Assembly: GCA_037074615.1 (NCBI GenBank) | Contig: CM073532.1 | Coordinates: forward strand, 18,988,001 to 19,052,000 | From: Leucaena leucocephala | Taxonomy: Eukaryota > Streptophyta > Magnoliopsida > Fabales > Fabaceae | DNA: 64,000 bases | Direction of reading: 5' to 3' | Shown: in pieces, positions 10,336 to 22,051 of the stretch | Numbering within the stretch: position 1 is the first letter of the stretch | Layout: each line of letters opens with the position of its first letter | Made by a program: the position numbers and the translations under genes | Notes under the pieces: model-generated | Told to the model about the DNA's origin: nothing | The model's database searches: none | Seen by the model: the letters and a program-made list of their open reading frames with translations, nothing else

Positions 10336-12088
10336 AAGCTAGGATTAGCTTCAAGCATAACATATAAGACAACAATCCAACCAAAAAATAGTACAACCAA
10401 TCACAAAAACATTACATAAAAGCTAGGATTAGTTACTACCTTAAAAGCTAAGCAGAACTCCAGAACCTCTATACTGTTTCCAACTCCGCCAGAACTTCCT
10501 TTCTTCTTTCTTTCTATCACTTTCTCTCTCAAGAACTTCCTTATCTCTCTAAAATGCTCCTTGGCCGTGATGAATGAAGAGCTAGGGGTATTTATAGTTT
10601 TGATGGATGGCATTTTCGTAATTTTGAAGCCATTTGAACTTGTGGTCCTAGTTTTTCTGGAATTTCCTATTTTTCTTTATTCTCCTTTACTGCATCATCA
10701 AGGGACACCTAAGGGGACACCTCACCCCTCACATTTATCACATGACACAATCTGAAGAGCAAGAAGCCTTCTGGAAGATTTTCGGTCTAATCCGATACCG
10801 GCCCAGTCCGTCTCCTCGAAAACTGGATTGTTTTCTGAATCTAATTTTTCTGAAAATCCTTATTATGTCTTCTGACCTTAAGTTTAGTATCTAGGTCCTT
10901 TATATCATTAACACTTTTATACTGGGTCTAAACTCAATTACAAATCCCCTGCGAAATGACCAAAATAACCCTGGGTGCCCTTTCGTGCACTATCTTAACC
11001 CTAAGGGCAAAACCGTCATTTTACACCTTTATGTACTTTGTCAGGGCATACACTGACCCTGGTTAACCTTACCTGTATATGTCTTGGCTTCTGAGCCTAT
11101 CCAGAATGACCAAATTGCCCTTCATACACCTATTACCCCTTTAGTACAACATAGGGGCATTTTCGTAATTTCGCACTTTTTGGGGGTTCTGCTGGACACT
11201 GGCCTACCTATCAGTCCAAGAGTCTTATTGGGCCTTTGATGGCTCCATTATTGGGCCTTTCTAGGTCCATTACCTTTATGGCACATATTACGAGGAATCT
11301 TCATCTGGCAATGTTCATCGAGCCTTTTATCTATCATACACCGTTAATACACATTCCCGGACACCGGATCCTTTTACCAGATACACTGGCCTACTGTGTT
11401 TAGGCATCCCTGTGGGTTATAACAGTCATCTGACTGAGGTCATCTGAACTCATTCAGTCCCTTTTTAAACATCGATAAATTCCCTAATCGGATCCCCGAA
11501 GGCCTCATACTCCCGTCTGTATTTGCTAATTTGTGAATAACTTTTCCTACAAACCTCCTATCCATATTCTGTCAGTTTCCTGACATCCGCCCCATCAGGA
11601 CGCATCATCCTGTAATTTCTCACTTATATCTGAAATCTAAGATATCCGGTAGAAACTTTTATGACTTTTAGACTATCAGATCAATTTTGGCTATTTGGAG
11701 TCTTGAAAAATTCCTGTATTAAGCTGAATTACCCGGCGTCACTTGCTCTATCTATTGGTGGAATATGGGGCTGATCGGAATACGATCACTGTTTTGCCTA
11801 TTTCTGGTCCAGGTTTTCATAATTACACTTTTGCCCCGAAAGCTTTTCGTCTTTTCAATTAAGCCCCTTTATTTGGCTAAAATTACACTTAAGGACCCCA
11901 CATTTTTGTCTACTTTTCCTTCTTAGCTTTAACTTTTCCATAATTGCAATCAAGTCCTTTCATTTCCTTTCTTTTTCAATTTAATCCCTTTCTTTACATA
12001 AATAACCACATCTTTTTCCTGAAAAATAAGTCATATATTTCATTCAATCTGTACATATAAATTAGTACAGAAAATTAGGGATATTACA
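10335..12088 (-). repeat. 5' LTR of the Gypsy element, truncated
   Basis: Matches 3372-5112 closely from AGCTTCAAGC to the terminal GGGATATTACA; the CTAAA duplication follows at 12089. The inner ~1.2 kb of LTR present in the other copy is missing here, as is the tRNA primer-binding site. The sequence left of 10335 (CCTTAAAAGCTAGGATT) resembles sequence ~100 bp inside the LTR, pointing to a deletion through short repeats. Confidence 0.88.
10589..10596 (-). promoter_or_regulatory. LTR TATA box (5' LTR)
   Basis: Minus-strand TATAAATACCCC, equivalent to 3613-3620 in the other LTR. It would have driven the genomic transcript of the element. Confidence 0.6.
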
Positions 12089-12093
12089 CTAAA

Positions 12094-13577
12094 CACATTC
12101 ATATTCATCAAATAATTCATTAGAACCATGAACTCAAGCATTATTCAAGACTCCCTCTTGAACATTTAACTTACTTTAACTAATATAATTTTCTTTAATC
12201 TTTACCAATAGACTTGACCTATGAATCAATTGATGTCTTGACCTTACCCTACACAATTTCGCCTTTTGAATCCATTTATGAGCTTAGAATCATGAAATTC
12301 CAGCTCCTATGCACTATTCTATTCATATTTGAAAAACATGCATAACTCTTCCAAAAATTCTCATCTTGATTCCAATGCTTCCCATACTTGTTTCTCTACT
12401 TTACCCCACACAAATTTTCATTTTAAAACCATTGGAAGCATCAAAATCATGAAATTAAAATCACTGTTTATGCGAGTGAATAGTAATAGAGAAGAATTCC
12501 AAATATTACAACTTTCAATTCCAATGCTTCCAAGGCTCAAAACCTATCCAATCCTACACAAAATCATCATATAAATTCAATGGAAGTATTAGATCATTGA
12601 AATTTCATCTCCTTCTATCATGAAAAGTACATGAACAGTGCAAATTGAATTGTTTCATTCATGGCAAAGTCAAGAATATCAACTTGATTCAACAACTAAT
12701 CATCAAACTAGCTTGTTTAAGCTTCACTCACATAACTCTAACTTTAATTTCTTCTTTCTCCTTTCATCTAAGATTTTGGATAGTATATACACCTTAGAGA
12801 AAATTTAACTTTCTTCCATGAAAACCCTAAGTTCAAGCTCTTAAAACAAAGGAAAAACAGCTAGGATAGATTGCTTACCTTTAATCTCTAGCTTGCTTGA
12901 ACTTTGGTCTTTGGATTCTTCTTTGTCTTGGCTTGAGTTTTCATTTTGACATAGTTTCCCCAAGGTTCTCATGAGCTACGGTTTTGCATCAGATTTTGGG
13001 GATATTATAGAAAAATTTAATGGAAAATGGATGGCCAAGATTGCACCTTGAATCTTGTCTTGCTCACCAAGCCAAGTATGACATCATCCATGACATCATC
13101 AAGGGACACCTCATAGCCCATGTGATGAAATTGTGAAGCGAGGAAGCATCTGGAAAAATTTCAGTCCAATTCGGTACCGGCTCAGTCTGATTTCCCAAAA
13201 ACCAGACTATTTTCTGAATCTAATTTTTCTAAGATTCCATAATATGCTTTATGACCTTAAATCTAGTATCCGGATTCTTCCTACCATTAACATTCTTGTA
13301 CTGGGTCCAAACTTGATTACAGATCCCTTGGCAAATGACCAAAATACCCTTGGTGTCATTTCTTGCACTATATTAACCCTAAGGGCATAAATATCATTTC
13401 ACATCTCTGTATACCTTATTAGGGGATATACTGACTCTGGTAATCATTCATGTACTCATCTTGGCTTTTTGACCTATCCAAAATAACCAAAATGCCCTCC
13501 ATTCATCTCTTGTTCATTATTACAACCTAGGGGCATTTTTGTAATTTCACATTTTTTCAGGGTTCCTCTGGACACTG
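12094..13577 (-). repeat. Old chromovirus-type LTR, right part
   Basis: Continuation of the LTR interrupted at 2149. Positions 13080-13570 match the 3715-4215 LTR block in the same orientation (CATCATCAAGGGACACCTC, then TTCTGAATCTAATTTTTCT, and GACCAAAATACCC repeats). The first ~800 bases have only weak similarity to the other LTRs and show no gene. Confidence 0.55.
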
Positions 13578-13605
13578 GCCCTCCATTCATCTCTTGTTCA
13601 TTATT
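13494..13605. repeat. 28-bp duplication at an inverted LTR junction
   Basis: The same 28 bases occur at 13494-13521 and 13578-13605 (both start GCCCTCCATTCATC and end GTTCATTATT). The second copy lies exactly where the minus-oriented LTR stops and the plus-oriented LTR fragment begins, which looks like filler copied during break repair. Confidence 0.75.
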
Positions 13606-14587
13606 TCATGATTGTTGCTACTGAGATTCTTCCGAATCTCATCCCAATAAATATCCCATTACAGGGGAGGTTATGTCGAAATGAATTTTGGGAATTTTAA
13701 AGAGACTCCGTTATGCTGCCGAAGTAAAGACTGAACATCAGTATATGATAAGTACTGTGTACGTAGTGCTGTCTAAGGAGGCTAGAAGTGAGTGGACCTA
13801 GCCGGTTCATCTAGTCTTTCCTGGGTACTACGTAGAATGGTAGTTCTCATGAGGGGATTACCGAATCAGTACGGTTCAGTTCTTTGTACAGATGAAGTGT
13901 AGCGGTTATGCTGCCGGAGTTTAGGCAGAAAAAGATGTAATAGAACCATGAGAATTTATGTACATGACCAGATGTAAAACAACTTATTAATTAATAATAA
14001 TTATTGTTTGGCATGTTTGACTGTTGTAAGATGGATGTATGCATATGTATGCAAAGTAGAAATGCTGAAATTTACCATTGTGAACAGTAACACGTGGTAA
14101 CCTAGTCATATTTGATAAATGATTAAAAATAGTAAATGGATGAATAAATGTACGAAATTTTTATGGTAAATAGTAGACATACCAAGCTTTAATTTTATAT
14201 ATAAAACGTATCATTTGGATGTCTATACAAGGAGATATAAATTATTAAAGTTGGGACCAGAATGCTGGATTCAGGGAGAAAAACGTGGAATGAACAGTAA
14301 AATTGACACATTGACTGACGTTGACTTGGTCAATGAATGGTCAACGAGTTATTTTTCCCTGAAATATAATTAAGTTAGCTTCATTTATCAATTGGAACCA
14401 CTTCATTTTGATTTTTCTAGAATTAGTTATGATTTTTCGAAGTCAGGTCACTCATCTGGAATTTTCAAGTGAACAGTACTCGGTAAGAGTAAAATTCCAG
14501 ATTGGGGAATTGGACTTCAATGATCTTGAAAGTGGTTCTAAATGCTACTGAATGGTCCCTAAGACATATGAAAGGAAGGATGTTTCA
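13606..14587 (+). repeat. 5'-truncated LTR in plus orientation
   Basis: Inverted match to 2150-3245 and 16774-17480: ATCTCATCCC, CCCATTACAGGGGAGG, CTAGCCGGTTCATC and the end GGATGTTTCA occur in mirrored order. It ends in the family terminus at 14587; the 5' part of the LTR is absent at the 13605 junction. Confidence 0.7.
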
Positions 14588-14765
14588 ACAATCAAATCAT
14601 AAAACCCTAAATAAAGAAAATGGTAGGATAATCCAGATATCCTACTTTATTGAAAATAATAAAAATTCTAAGCCATAATAATTTAATTAGATAATATTTC
14701 TAAATTATTGATAAATAACATTTTTAATTATTTTTAAATTTTAGAATAAAAATTGGGATGTTACA
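14588..14765 (-). repeat. LTR end fragment, minus orientation
   Basis: Ends ATTGGGATGTTACA, the LTR start of this family on the minus strand. About 170 bp resemble 58740-58905 (TAATTTAATTAGATAATATT and the following A/T-rich stretch), showing two diverged copies of the same LTR type in the window. Confidence 0.6.
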
Positions 14766-16629
14766 TTGTGTACTGGTAGAAGGCCAGTGGCCTTTTAGGA
14801 TTATGCATGTGACTTTGTGGATCCACAGTAACTATTTGGTATATTATTAGTATTATTCTATATTTTTGTTTGTGTTATGGGTTTGGTGTTGTTTACCCGG
14901 GTTCAATGCCCGGAAGTTTATTTCAGAAGTTTGAAATTGATAACTATGATAGTAGTGTTAATCGAGGGCTTAAACTCTATAACTATGTTAGTGGGGTTGA
15001 ATCCTTTCTAACATTGTTTTGTATGTGAAAGTTATGTGAAGCTCTTATATCCATGATAATATCGTAATGTAAGTTTTACTCTTTACTATCATGGGTAACC
15101 TTTTTCAAAATAAGTCAAACCCTCTTAACCATGATAATGTTGGAAGGGTAGTTTTGTCTTTTCAATCATGGTTATTATGAACAAAAGATATTCAAGTAAT
15201 TAATAGTAGTTATTTTAAGGAGAATTTTACACTATTGCCTCTTGCTTATTTTGGGTATGGCTCTTTCTTGAATCAGCAATAGTAACTCATATTTGGGTTT
15301 ATTTCTTCAAGGATCCTCTTGGTTTTCTTATAGATTTATTGGATAATTCTTATCTCAAGGGGTGTTGTGTTTAATGGTGACTTCTTCTGCTAGTTAAGTC
15401 TCTGCGTTATGAACTAATGGCATTTAAAATTAGTGAAAAAATTATGCTAGTTGAAGTTTTCATTTTGTCTCTATTAACTGTAATCATAAGGTGATTGCAG
15501 TTACTGTTACTTCAAAGCCTGCAATTGTTAGATGCTGGCTTAGATATGTAAAATACCTTTACCATTCCTTTTGGTAAAATCTCATTGTTGGGTTAGGTGT
15601 TTAATTAAATCCTGGATATTCTAATTCTCTGGCTGCGACTTTACAGCTTTGCATTTAAAGAAAATACTTGATTTACCAACTATATCATTCCTCATATGTG
15701 CCTATTTGTCTTCAACAATTTCTCATGAATCCTAGAATATGCTGTGGGAATACAATCATTTGGATAGAAGGAGGTTGGAAAATTCCAAGCACAAGCTTCA
15801 TACATTGAAAGACCCTGTTAATCTTTCAAGGATAGAGAATGTTTCTTTCGATTGCCTTCCAAAGAGTTTGTGGGAAGTTATTATTATTAATTCTCTTGGT
15901 ATTATGGGAGTGGGTGTTTGTAGGAATATTAACAGAAGTGATTAGGGTGCAAGATCCCCCACCATGAAGCAAATTCTTTAAACATATTTTGATGCTTATT
16001 ATGCTTTCTTAATTGAAAAATCTACACTTGTTGGCCATTCTTCTACTTTTTATGCCTCACATAAGCCTTCTTTTTTTAGGTACTCAAAGGCTTAGAAACA
16101 TAATTCAAGTCCTAAGTGGATTATGAAAGAAAAGGGAGGGAGTAATCTTAATAAGAATCAATAAAATGATAATTATGAAAGTCAATTTCAGAAAGGGGCC
16201 TTCGGCTACTAAAGAATACTCATTTTCTTACAATCAGTTGTGCTGTCAATTTATAATCTCTCCTGGAACTACTTCTACTAAAGCAAAGAACAAAAGTTGT
16301 CTTGATTTAAAGAGAAAAAGGAAGAGGATGTGCAGTTGCATGGAATGTTTGCCCAAAGAATCGGGATGTAATGGGGCATTGATTGCTAAATGTCTTCAAA
16401 GTTCTCATAAGTGCAAGTGAAAGGAAGAAGTAAATGAAAATTATTTAAGCTCTCAACACCATCATAAGGTATTGAGGACTGAAGGTAATGATAGAGGTAG
16501 TGATAAAAGGGCAGTTCAACTTGAGGTTTTGCTCTTTGGTATAGTATTGAGTAGTAGTGATACTATTATGAAAGGAGAAAAAGATATGTTTGGTCAATTT
16601 CTTTTCTATAATAACTAGAGTCCTACAAG
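14766..16629 (+). other. Probable 5' part of the LINE (UTR/ORF1), unproven
   Basis: No domain can be named with confidence. The stretch lies directly upstream of the LINE endonuclease and in the same orientation. Short open pieces occur at 15739-15945 and 16166-16420; the latter is basic and Cys-containing (KRKRKRMCSCMEC), as might remain from an ORF1 nucleic-acid-binding region. Many stops interrupt it. It could also be an unrelated repeat. Confidence 0.3.
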
Positions 16630-16773
16630 CAAAGATACACCATTTTGTAAGTATCCATTAATTGTCTCGTTTGGAATAGTAGAGAAATTGGCTCTAGAAA
16701 GTTTATAGGATTAGTTCGGGAGCTAATTAACAAAATATAACATAGATTTCCTTACTATTTTGGAGATGAGATC
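16630..16773 (+). pseudogene. LINE endonuclease, N-terminal piece
   Basis: From 16662 the sequence reads VWNSREIGSRKFIGLVREL, the WN-R-G start of L1 apurinic-type endonucleases. After a frameshift it continues NIDFLTILEMRS, with the Glu expected in the catalytic (L)xET/EM motif. It is cut after the AGATC at 16769-16773 by the solo LTR and continues at 19537. Confidence 0.75.
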
Positions 16774-17840
16774 TGAAACATCCTCCCTTAGACCCCTCAG
16801 ATTACACTTACGGAAGCGATATTAGCTCGATCATATCTTAACTTAAGCTCAAAAATTAAAATTTTACTCTTAAGTTCCTTATTCTGAACCTTTAATTTGA
16901 GAACTGATTAATCTCATTCTACACATCCAAACAAGGCTTATTACCTATCCACGTAATGCCCCTGATGTGTACAACCGGCTCACCAAATTTCGTGGCCAAA
17001 CTCTTTCGTTTACTAGGTCAAACTGAGGTCAAAACACTGCTACCTCAGGACCTGCGAATTTCTCCCTTAATTCCCCATTCACAAATTGAACATGCCAAAC
17101 AATATTTATTATTAAATAATAAAATGTCATACAACAAGTCATACACAAAATTTTCATATTTCTATTACATCTTTTCCTGCCTAAAATTCGGCAGCACAAC
17201 CGCTAGGCTTCATCTGTACAAAGAACTGAACCGTACTGATTCGGTAATTCCCTCATGAGAACTACCATTCTACGTAAGTACCCAGGAAAGACTGGACGAA
17301 CCGGCTAGGTCCACTCACTTTCAGCCTCCTTAGACAGCACAAACGTACACAGTACTTATCATATACTGATGTTCAGTCTTAGTTTCGGCAGCATAACGGC
17401 GTCTCTCAAAATTCTTAGAATTCACTTCAACATAATCTCCCTGTAATGGGTTAGATATGGGGAATGAGATTCGGGGGAATCAAAGTAGTAATAATCATAA
17501 CAATATATGTAATGCAGAGTGACAGTGCTTGCTTGTGATTGTGTACAGATAAGTATGCTGCGTGCTTCCATACTCAATAACATATGATCATAGCATTGTA
17601 ATAGAGCTTCAAGCATAACATATAAGACAACAATCCAACCAAACAATAGCACAACAAATCACAAAGCCATTACATAAAAGTTAGGATTAGTTACTACCTC
17701 AAAAGCTTAGCAGAACTCTACTATCTCTATACTGCTTCCAGCTCCGCCAGAACTTCCTTTCTTTCTTTCTTTCTCCTTCTCTCTCTTCTTTCTCTCTGTT
17801 TCTTGCCCAAAACCGTGATGCAAATGAAAGGGGAGGGGGG

Positions 17841-17848
17841 TATTTATA
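17841..17848 (-). promoter_or_regulatory. TATA box of the solo LTR
   Basis: Minus-strand TATAAATACCCCCC, the same core as in the other LTRs; the pyrimidine-rich run at 17755-17800 lies on its transcribed side. Confidence 0.55.
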
Positions 17849-19224
17849 GTTTCCTTTGATGGCATTTTCGTAATTTTGAAGCCATCTGAACTTGTGGTCC
17901 TGGTTTTTCCTGGAATTTTCTATTTTCTTTTATTCCTTTTTACTGCATCACCTAGGACACCTCACCGGGACACCTCATCGCCACATTCTTCACATGTCAC
18001 AATTCCTGGACACCTCATCAGCTGACTCAGCATTTCTAGTCCAATCCAGTACCGGTCCGGTCTGATTTCCCACAAACCGGACTCAACGGCTGAGATTATC
18101 ACACATGTCCTTAACTTTTTCTTCCTCCTCTATGTTGGCGCCATGTGGCATCTTGCTGACACCTTTCACGCCATCCAATGCTATCCAGATAAGTCCCAGA
18201 CTTTATCCGATCACCTCCTCGGTTATCGTGCCAACCGAGTAACTTTACTTTTCTGAAAAGTCATTAAATCATTATTTTAATGCCACTTTTCCCCCCTGAA
18301 TCACTGGGCCTGCGTTTTTGGGCCTGGGAATATCATCTTGGGTCTCTAATCCAGCCCAAGTACTCTGATGGCACGATTCCCAAGAAACACCCCTTGGCAA
18401 ATTACCAAAATGCCCTTAGTCTCTCTTTCTTTACTTTATTAGGTCTAGGGGCATTATTGTCTTTTCCCATCTTACCAGAGTATTCTCTGACCCTGGTCAA
18501 TTATCCAGATAACTTCCCTGGACTGTCTAACCTTAGACAAATGACCAAAATACCCTTTACTCATTCTTCAGCTGTTCTATAACATAGGGGCATTTTCGTC
18601 ATTTCGCACCTTTTTCCCGGACACTGGCCCATTTTACCACTGAACTGCTATTATGGGCCTGGGCCTTCCCTGGTGTCACTATGGGCCTTAGAAAACACTG
18701 TATGGCCTTTGGCCACAGTCCGATCATCTCTATTCGGACTGCCTTCCTTTACCGATTATAACTGTAAATTCCCATCTTCAGGAATTTTTACAGAAAAATC
18801 GGGACCCCAAATTAAAATTCTGTGTTGCGTCATTCAACCCGGAATCCTTTTCTCTATCTCCCGGTATTTTCAGATATTTTATCCGGACCGGGCTGTTTTT
18901 GCCTGAAAGTACGCTCTCGCGCTCACTTTTCAAAAAATGACCATTTTACCCTTGGTCATATTTCTAATCTTTCATACCTATAGAGACCTCATATGCACAT
19001 TTGACAGTTCAGTGAAATGATCAGCATAATTTTCTCTATTTTTTGAAAAAATATGGTACTCATCGGCTACCTGCCCGATCTTTCCCATATTTACGATTTT
19101 GCCCCTGCATTCTCTTTCTAGCATCTTAACCTCATCTTCTCATCCCTCATCTTAAGGTCTAGAAATTCTCTTTCAATAACTCATCCCCTAAACTCTTCGG
19201 AAGTCATCATTAATTGAAAGGCTC

Positions 19225-19500
19225 GACAACCCGCTCATATCAGGTTATCTTCCACAGGAGCCAGCCCATATCAAGCTACCTGCAAAATTCCTAGGCTTAA
19301 GACTTAGGATATTCCTCACATTCCTCATTTTGAACCTAGGTGAACTGCCAATTCTGTAGGTTAAAGACTTAACTCATCTTTAAATCCTAAAGGACTTAGC
19401 TCATCCTTCGGATTCCTACAAAATACAGGTAAGTAATCCGCCCATATCAGATTACTACCCTAGGACTACGGGTTTAGCAGCCTGCCCATATCAGACTACC
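19225..19500. repeat. Repeated CCCATATCAG motif in the solo LTR
   Basis: Four imperfect copies of (G/C)CCCATATCA(A/G)-(G/A)-T(T)AC occur near 19233, 19263, 19440 and 19485 (one has CTCATATCAGG). They are absent from the Gypsy LTR of the window. Possibly an enhancer-like or structural repeat specific to this subfamily. Confidence 0.45.
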
Positions 19501-19536
19501 TCCCAGTTCTCCTAGACCAGAAATCAGGATGTTACA

Positions 19537-20527
19537 AGATCTAGTGGAGATAAGCTTGTAGTATTGCTATAAAGTTAGGTTTTCCTTATATAGAGATGGT
19601 GGATGCACATGGTTTTACTAGTGGAATTTGGGTTATATGGAAGGTTGATAATCTTAGGTTTGATGTCCTAGGGCAGCATGAACAATTTATTCATTTTTGG
19701 TTTGATGTCCTAAGGAACCATGAACAATTTATTCATTTATGTTTTGATAATGGATCCTCCAAATCTTTTATCACTGTAGTTTATGCTAGTATGGATCCTA
19801 TTAAGAGAAGAACGGTTTGAAGCCCTCTTAAAAATATCAATAATTTGATTCAAGGGCCGTGGTATATTGAAGGGTGGACTTAAATGGTAGGGCTTTACAA
19901 GAGTGAAGATCTAATTCAAAAGTTAGGAGTTTTATTGATCATGATTTCAGTTATTAGGTGGAAGACTTAGAATGTAATGGCCCTTTTCAATTGGAAAAGA
20001 GGAGGAAGTGAAAGTAGGTTATATCAAGTTCTTGTTAATTTGAATTTGTTCAACAATATCCAAATGCCAAGGTGCTTCATCTTCCTATCTTTAAATATGA
20101 TCAATGACCAATTTTGTTAAGAATTTGTGAGGGAGACAATCGGCTTGCTCGTGGAAATATACCCCTTTTTGTTTTGTCACTTCCAGTATTCTTCATGAAA
20201 AGTTTTTTGGTTTTGTTAAAGAATATTGGCATAGAGATTGGATCTGGCTTGAGAATATTTCTAATTTTCAATATGTAGTTTCAACTTGGAGTCACGAATT
20301 TTTGGTCACTTAGGTTATAAAAAGAGGCATATGTTGAACATGATTGAAGGACTTAATCATATAGCTCACATGTGCTTCAACAGAAACTCTATAGATTTGT
20401 TGATGTAGAAGCTTTGGCGGGAGTTAGGAGAAGTTTTGATTCAAGAACACCTTCATTGGGCTCAAAAAGGCCAAATGTGATTGGCATATGTTTGAGACAA
20501 CAATACAAAATATTTCCATGAGAGAGC
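19537..20527 (+). pseudogene. LINE endonuclease, main piece
   Basis: Continues the endonuclease as RRSGDKA-like sequence, GFPYIEMVDAHGFTSGIWVIW (read with short breaks), then FITVVYASMDP, corresponding to the VYGSP region of the L1 endonuclease fold. Positions 19658-19741 hold a 42-bp in-frame tandem duplication (two copies of FDVL..HEQFIH). The linker toward the RT ends in DNNTKYFHERA, where the AGAGC duplication and the LTR element interrupt it. Confidence 0.82.
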
Positions 20528-20744
20528 TGTAACATCCCAATTTTCAGGCCTAGAGACGCAAAAATAGCCTAAGATTGAGAGGCCACCAGACCCCCTTTGA
20601 GCAGAAGTCCCAGAGACACACAGAGAGTTTTTAGGGACTAAGCTGCGAGTAAGTAAAGGTACAACGATTTATGAAAGTCCCAAGGGGTAGAATGACCATT
20701 TTGGGAAATGTAAAGGTCAAAGGTTGCAGAGTTAAGAGTTGGCC

Positions 20745-20960
20745 AGTTTGGTCGCGACTAGAGAGTATTGTGGTCGCGACTAAGTTTTACAGAGAGGTCT
20801 TGACGCGACTGGAAGATGTTTGGGTTACGACTGATAGACAAAATGAGTCTGGTTACGACTAAAAAGTGATGAGGTCGTAACTAAATGATGTTGAAGTCGC
20901 GACTAATGAACACAGAAGGCATGAAGTGGCGACAGAAGGATAGTTAGGTCGCGACTGTGT
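20745..20960. repeat. GTCGCGAC array, 5' LTR
   Basis: Copies and variants of the palindrome (GTCGCGACT at about 20748, 20771, 20897 and 20949; variants GACGCGACT, GGTTACGACT, GGTCGTAACT) are spaced about 20-35 bp. The 3' LTR copies at 27305-27520 are more decayed. Confidence 0.85.
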
Positions 20961-21021
20961 AATATAAAAGATGTTAGACGCCACATGGCGCCAACCTAGA
21001 GGGAGAAGGAAAAGGTAAAGG

Positions 21022-21030
21022 ACACGTGGC
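21022..21030 (+). promoter_or_regulatory. ABRE/G-box in LTR
   Basis: ACACGTGGC, a perfect ABRE-type G-box about 257 bp upstream of the TATA box; identical at 27581-27589. It is recognised by plant bZIP and bHLH factors. LTR regulation by ABA or stress is an inference. Confidence 0.55.
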
Positions 21031-21082
21031 ACGATCTCAACAGCTCATTCCAGGAAAAGACTCTGGAATTCTCTGGAAAAGC

Positions 21083-21175
21083 TGAGTCAGCATGCGAGGT
21101 GTCCCTTGATAATTCCATGAGTGATGAGTCATGGTGTGAGGTGTCCCATGATGATGTCATAAGTGATGAGTCATG
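21083..21175 (+). promoter_or_regulatory. Three TGAGTCA sites in LTR
   Basis: TGAGTCA occurs three times (GCTGAGTCAGC and twice GATGAGTCATGG) in about 95 bp between the G-box and the TATA box. This is the GCN4/AP-1-type bZIP core. The set is kept in the 3' LTR (one with CTGAGTCAAC). Confidence 0.5.
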
Positions 21176-21286
21176 GGGTATGATGAGGTCATCATGATGA
21201 TGTAAGCAAGACTTGGTGAGCATGTAAATCAATCTAGGCCGTTCATCAAGGTTTAATCCAAGCCATCCATTCTACTTTTCCTCCAC

Positions 21287-21294
21287 TATAAATA
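21287..21294 (+). promoter_or_regulatory. LTR TATA box
   Basis: TATAAATACCCCCACCCCC, followed by a GA-rich leader. The equivalent box in the 3' LTR is at 27846-27853. Confidence 0.7.
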
Positions 21295-22051
21295 CCCCCA
21301 CCCCCTTCCCATTCATTCCACACCAAAGCAAGAGAAGAAGGAGAGAGAAGAGAGAGAAAGAGAAAGAGAGAAAGGAAGAGAAGGAAAGAAAGAGAAAGAA
21401 GAAGTTCTGGCTGGGCTAGGAGCAGCCTAAAGAGCTTGGGAATAAGGTAATCTATTCTAGTCCCTACTCTAATAAATTCGAGTATTATTTCTTATGAAGT
21501 CAGTAGCTAGAATAGAGGTATATCTCTCTCTATCAGATTAGCCGTGGATAAAAGGAAAGTTAGGGGATGGACAGGATAGGGGTATTATCTCAAGATAATC
21601 TTGAGTTAAGTGGAGTTATGCTGGATAAGATAATAATAAAATATTATTATAATATGTATAGGCTCTGGCCTATGGAAAGATGGAACCTCAGATCAAAGGT
21701 TAAGGACTAAAGGAAGGGCTAAACGCCAGGTAGTAAACTTACCTAAACTTGTATGTGTTGAATATATGATTGAATATGTTATGGCTTGATTGATTGATAT
21801 TAATATGTAATTGTTGAAGCTCTGTACTATGATTACTCTTGCCAATTGTACTTCATATGTTACATGGAAGCATGCACATTACTTTATGCTGACACAATCA
21901 CAAGCAAGCACCAATATCAATCATTGTTGCATACATTGTTTAGTACCATTTACTACTGAGATTTCCCCATAAATCTCACCCCTACCTTTTCCAACCATAA
22001 CAGGGTGCTGGTTTGGAGACGATGGAGCTAGGAAAGTAAGGATGTTTCATT

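Larger units (their letters stand above)
2150..12088 (-). mobile_element. Ty3/Gypsy chromovirus (Tekay/Del-like), inactive
   Basis: A 9.9-kb LTR retrotransposon on the minus strand. It is bounded by the 5-bp direct repeat CTAAA (2145-2149 and 12089-12093). The LTR outer ends are TG...CA: the 5' end reads TGTAATATCCC on the minus strand. Order from right to left: truncated 5' LTR, leader with an extra open frame, gag, protease, reverse transcriptase-RNase H, integrase, chromodomain-like C terminus, polypurine tract, 3' LTR. This order and the chromodomain place it among chromoviruses, with Tekay/Del the best guess. Several in-frame stops and at least three frameshifts break pol, and the primer-binding site is missing, so it cannot be autonomous. 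Confidence 0.93.
16774..19536 (-). mobile_element. Solo LTR of the chromovirus-like family (2763 bp)
   Basis: Begins TGAAACATCCTCCC and ends CAGGATGTTACA (TG...CA). It is flanked by the direct repeat AGATC at 16769-16773 and 19537-19541. No internal coding region is present, so it most likely arose by LTR-LTR recombination. Orientation is minus, judged from TGTAACATCC as the LTR start and the TATA box at 17841-17848. Its left half matches 2150-3700; its right half (about 18060-19536) differs from the Gypsy LTR, so it is a sister subfamily. Confidence 0.9.
20528..22049 (+). repeat. 5' LTR of the non-autonomous element (1522 bp)
   Basis: Starts TGTAACATCCCAATTTTCAG and ends AAGGATGTTTCA. It agrees with 27087-28605 along its length, with a modest number of mostly transition differences visible by eye. 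It carries a GTCGCGAC array (20745-20960), a G-box, three TGAGTCA sites, a TATA box and a GA-rich leader (21325-21410). Confidence 0.95.

Noticed and set aside
2150..12088. Active autonomous retrotransposon
   Set aside because: Stops, frameshifts and a missing primer-binding site rule it out.
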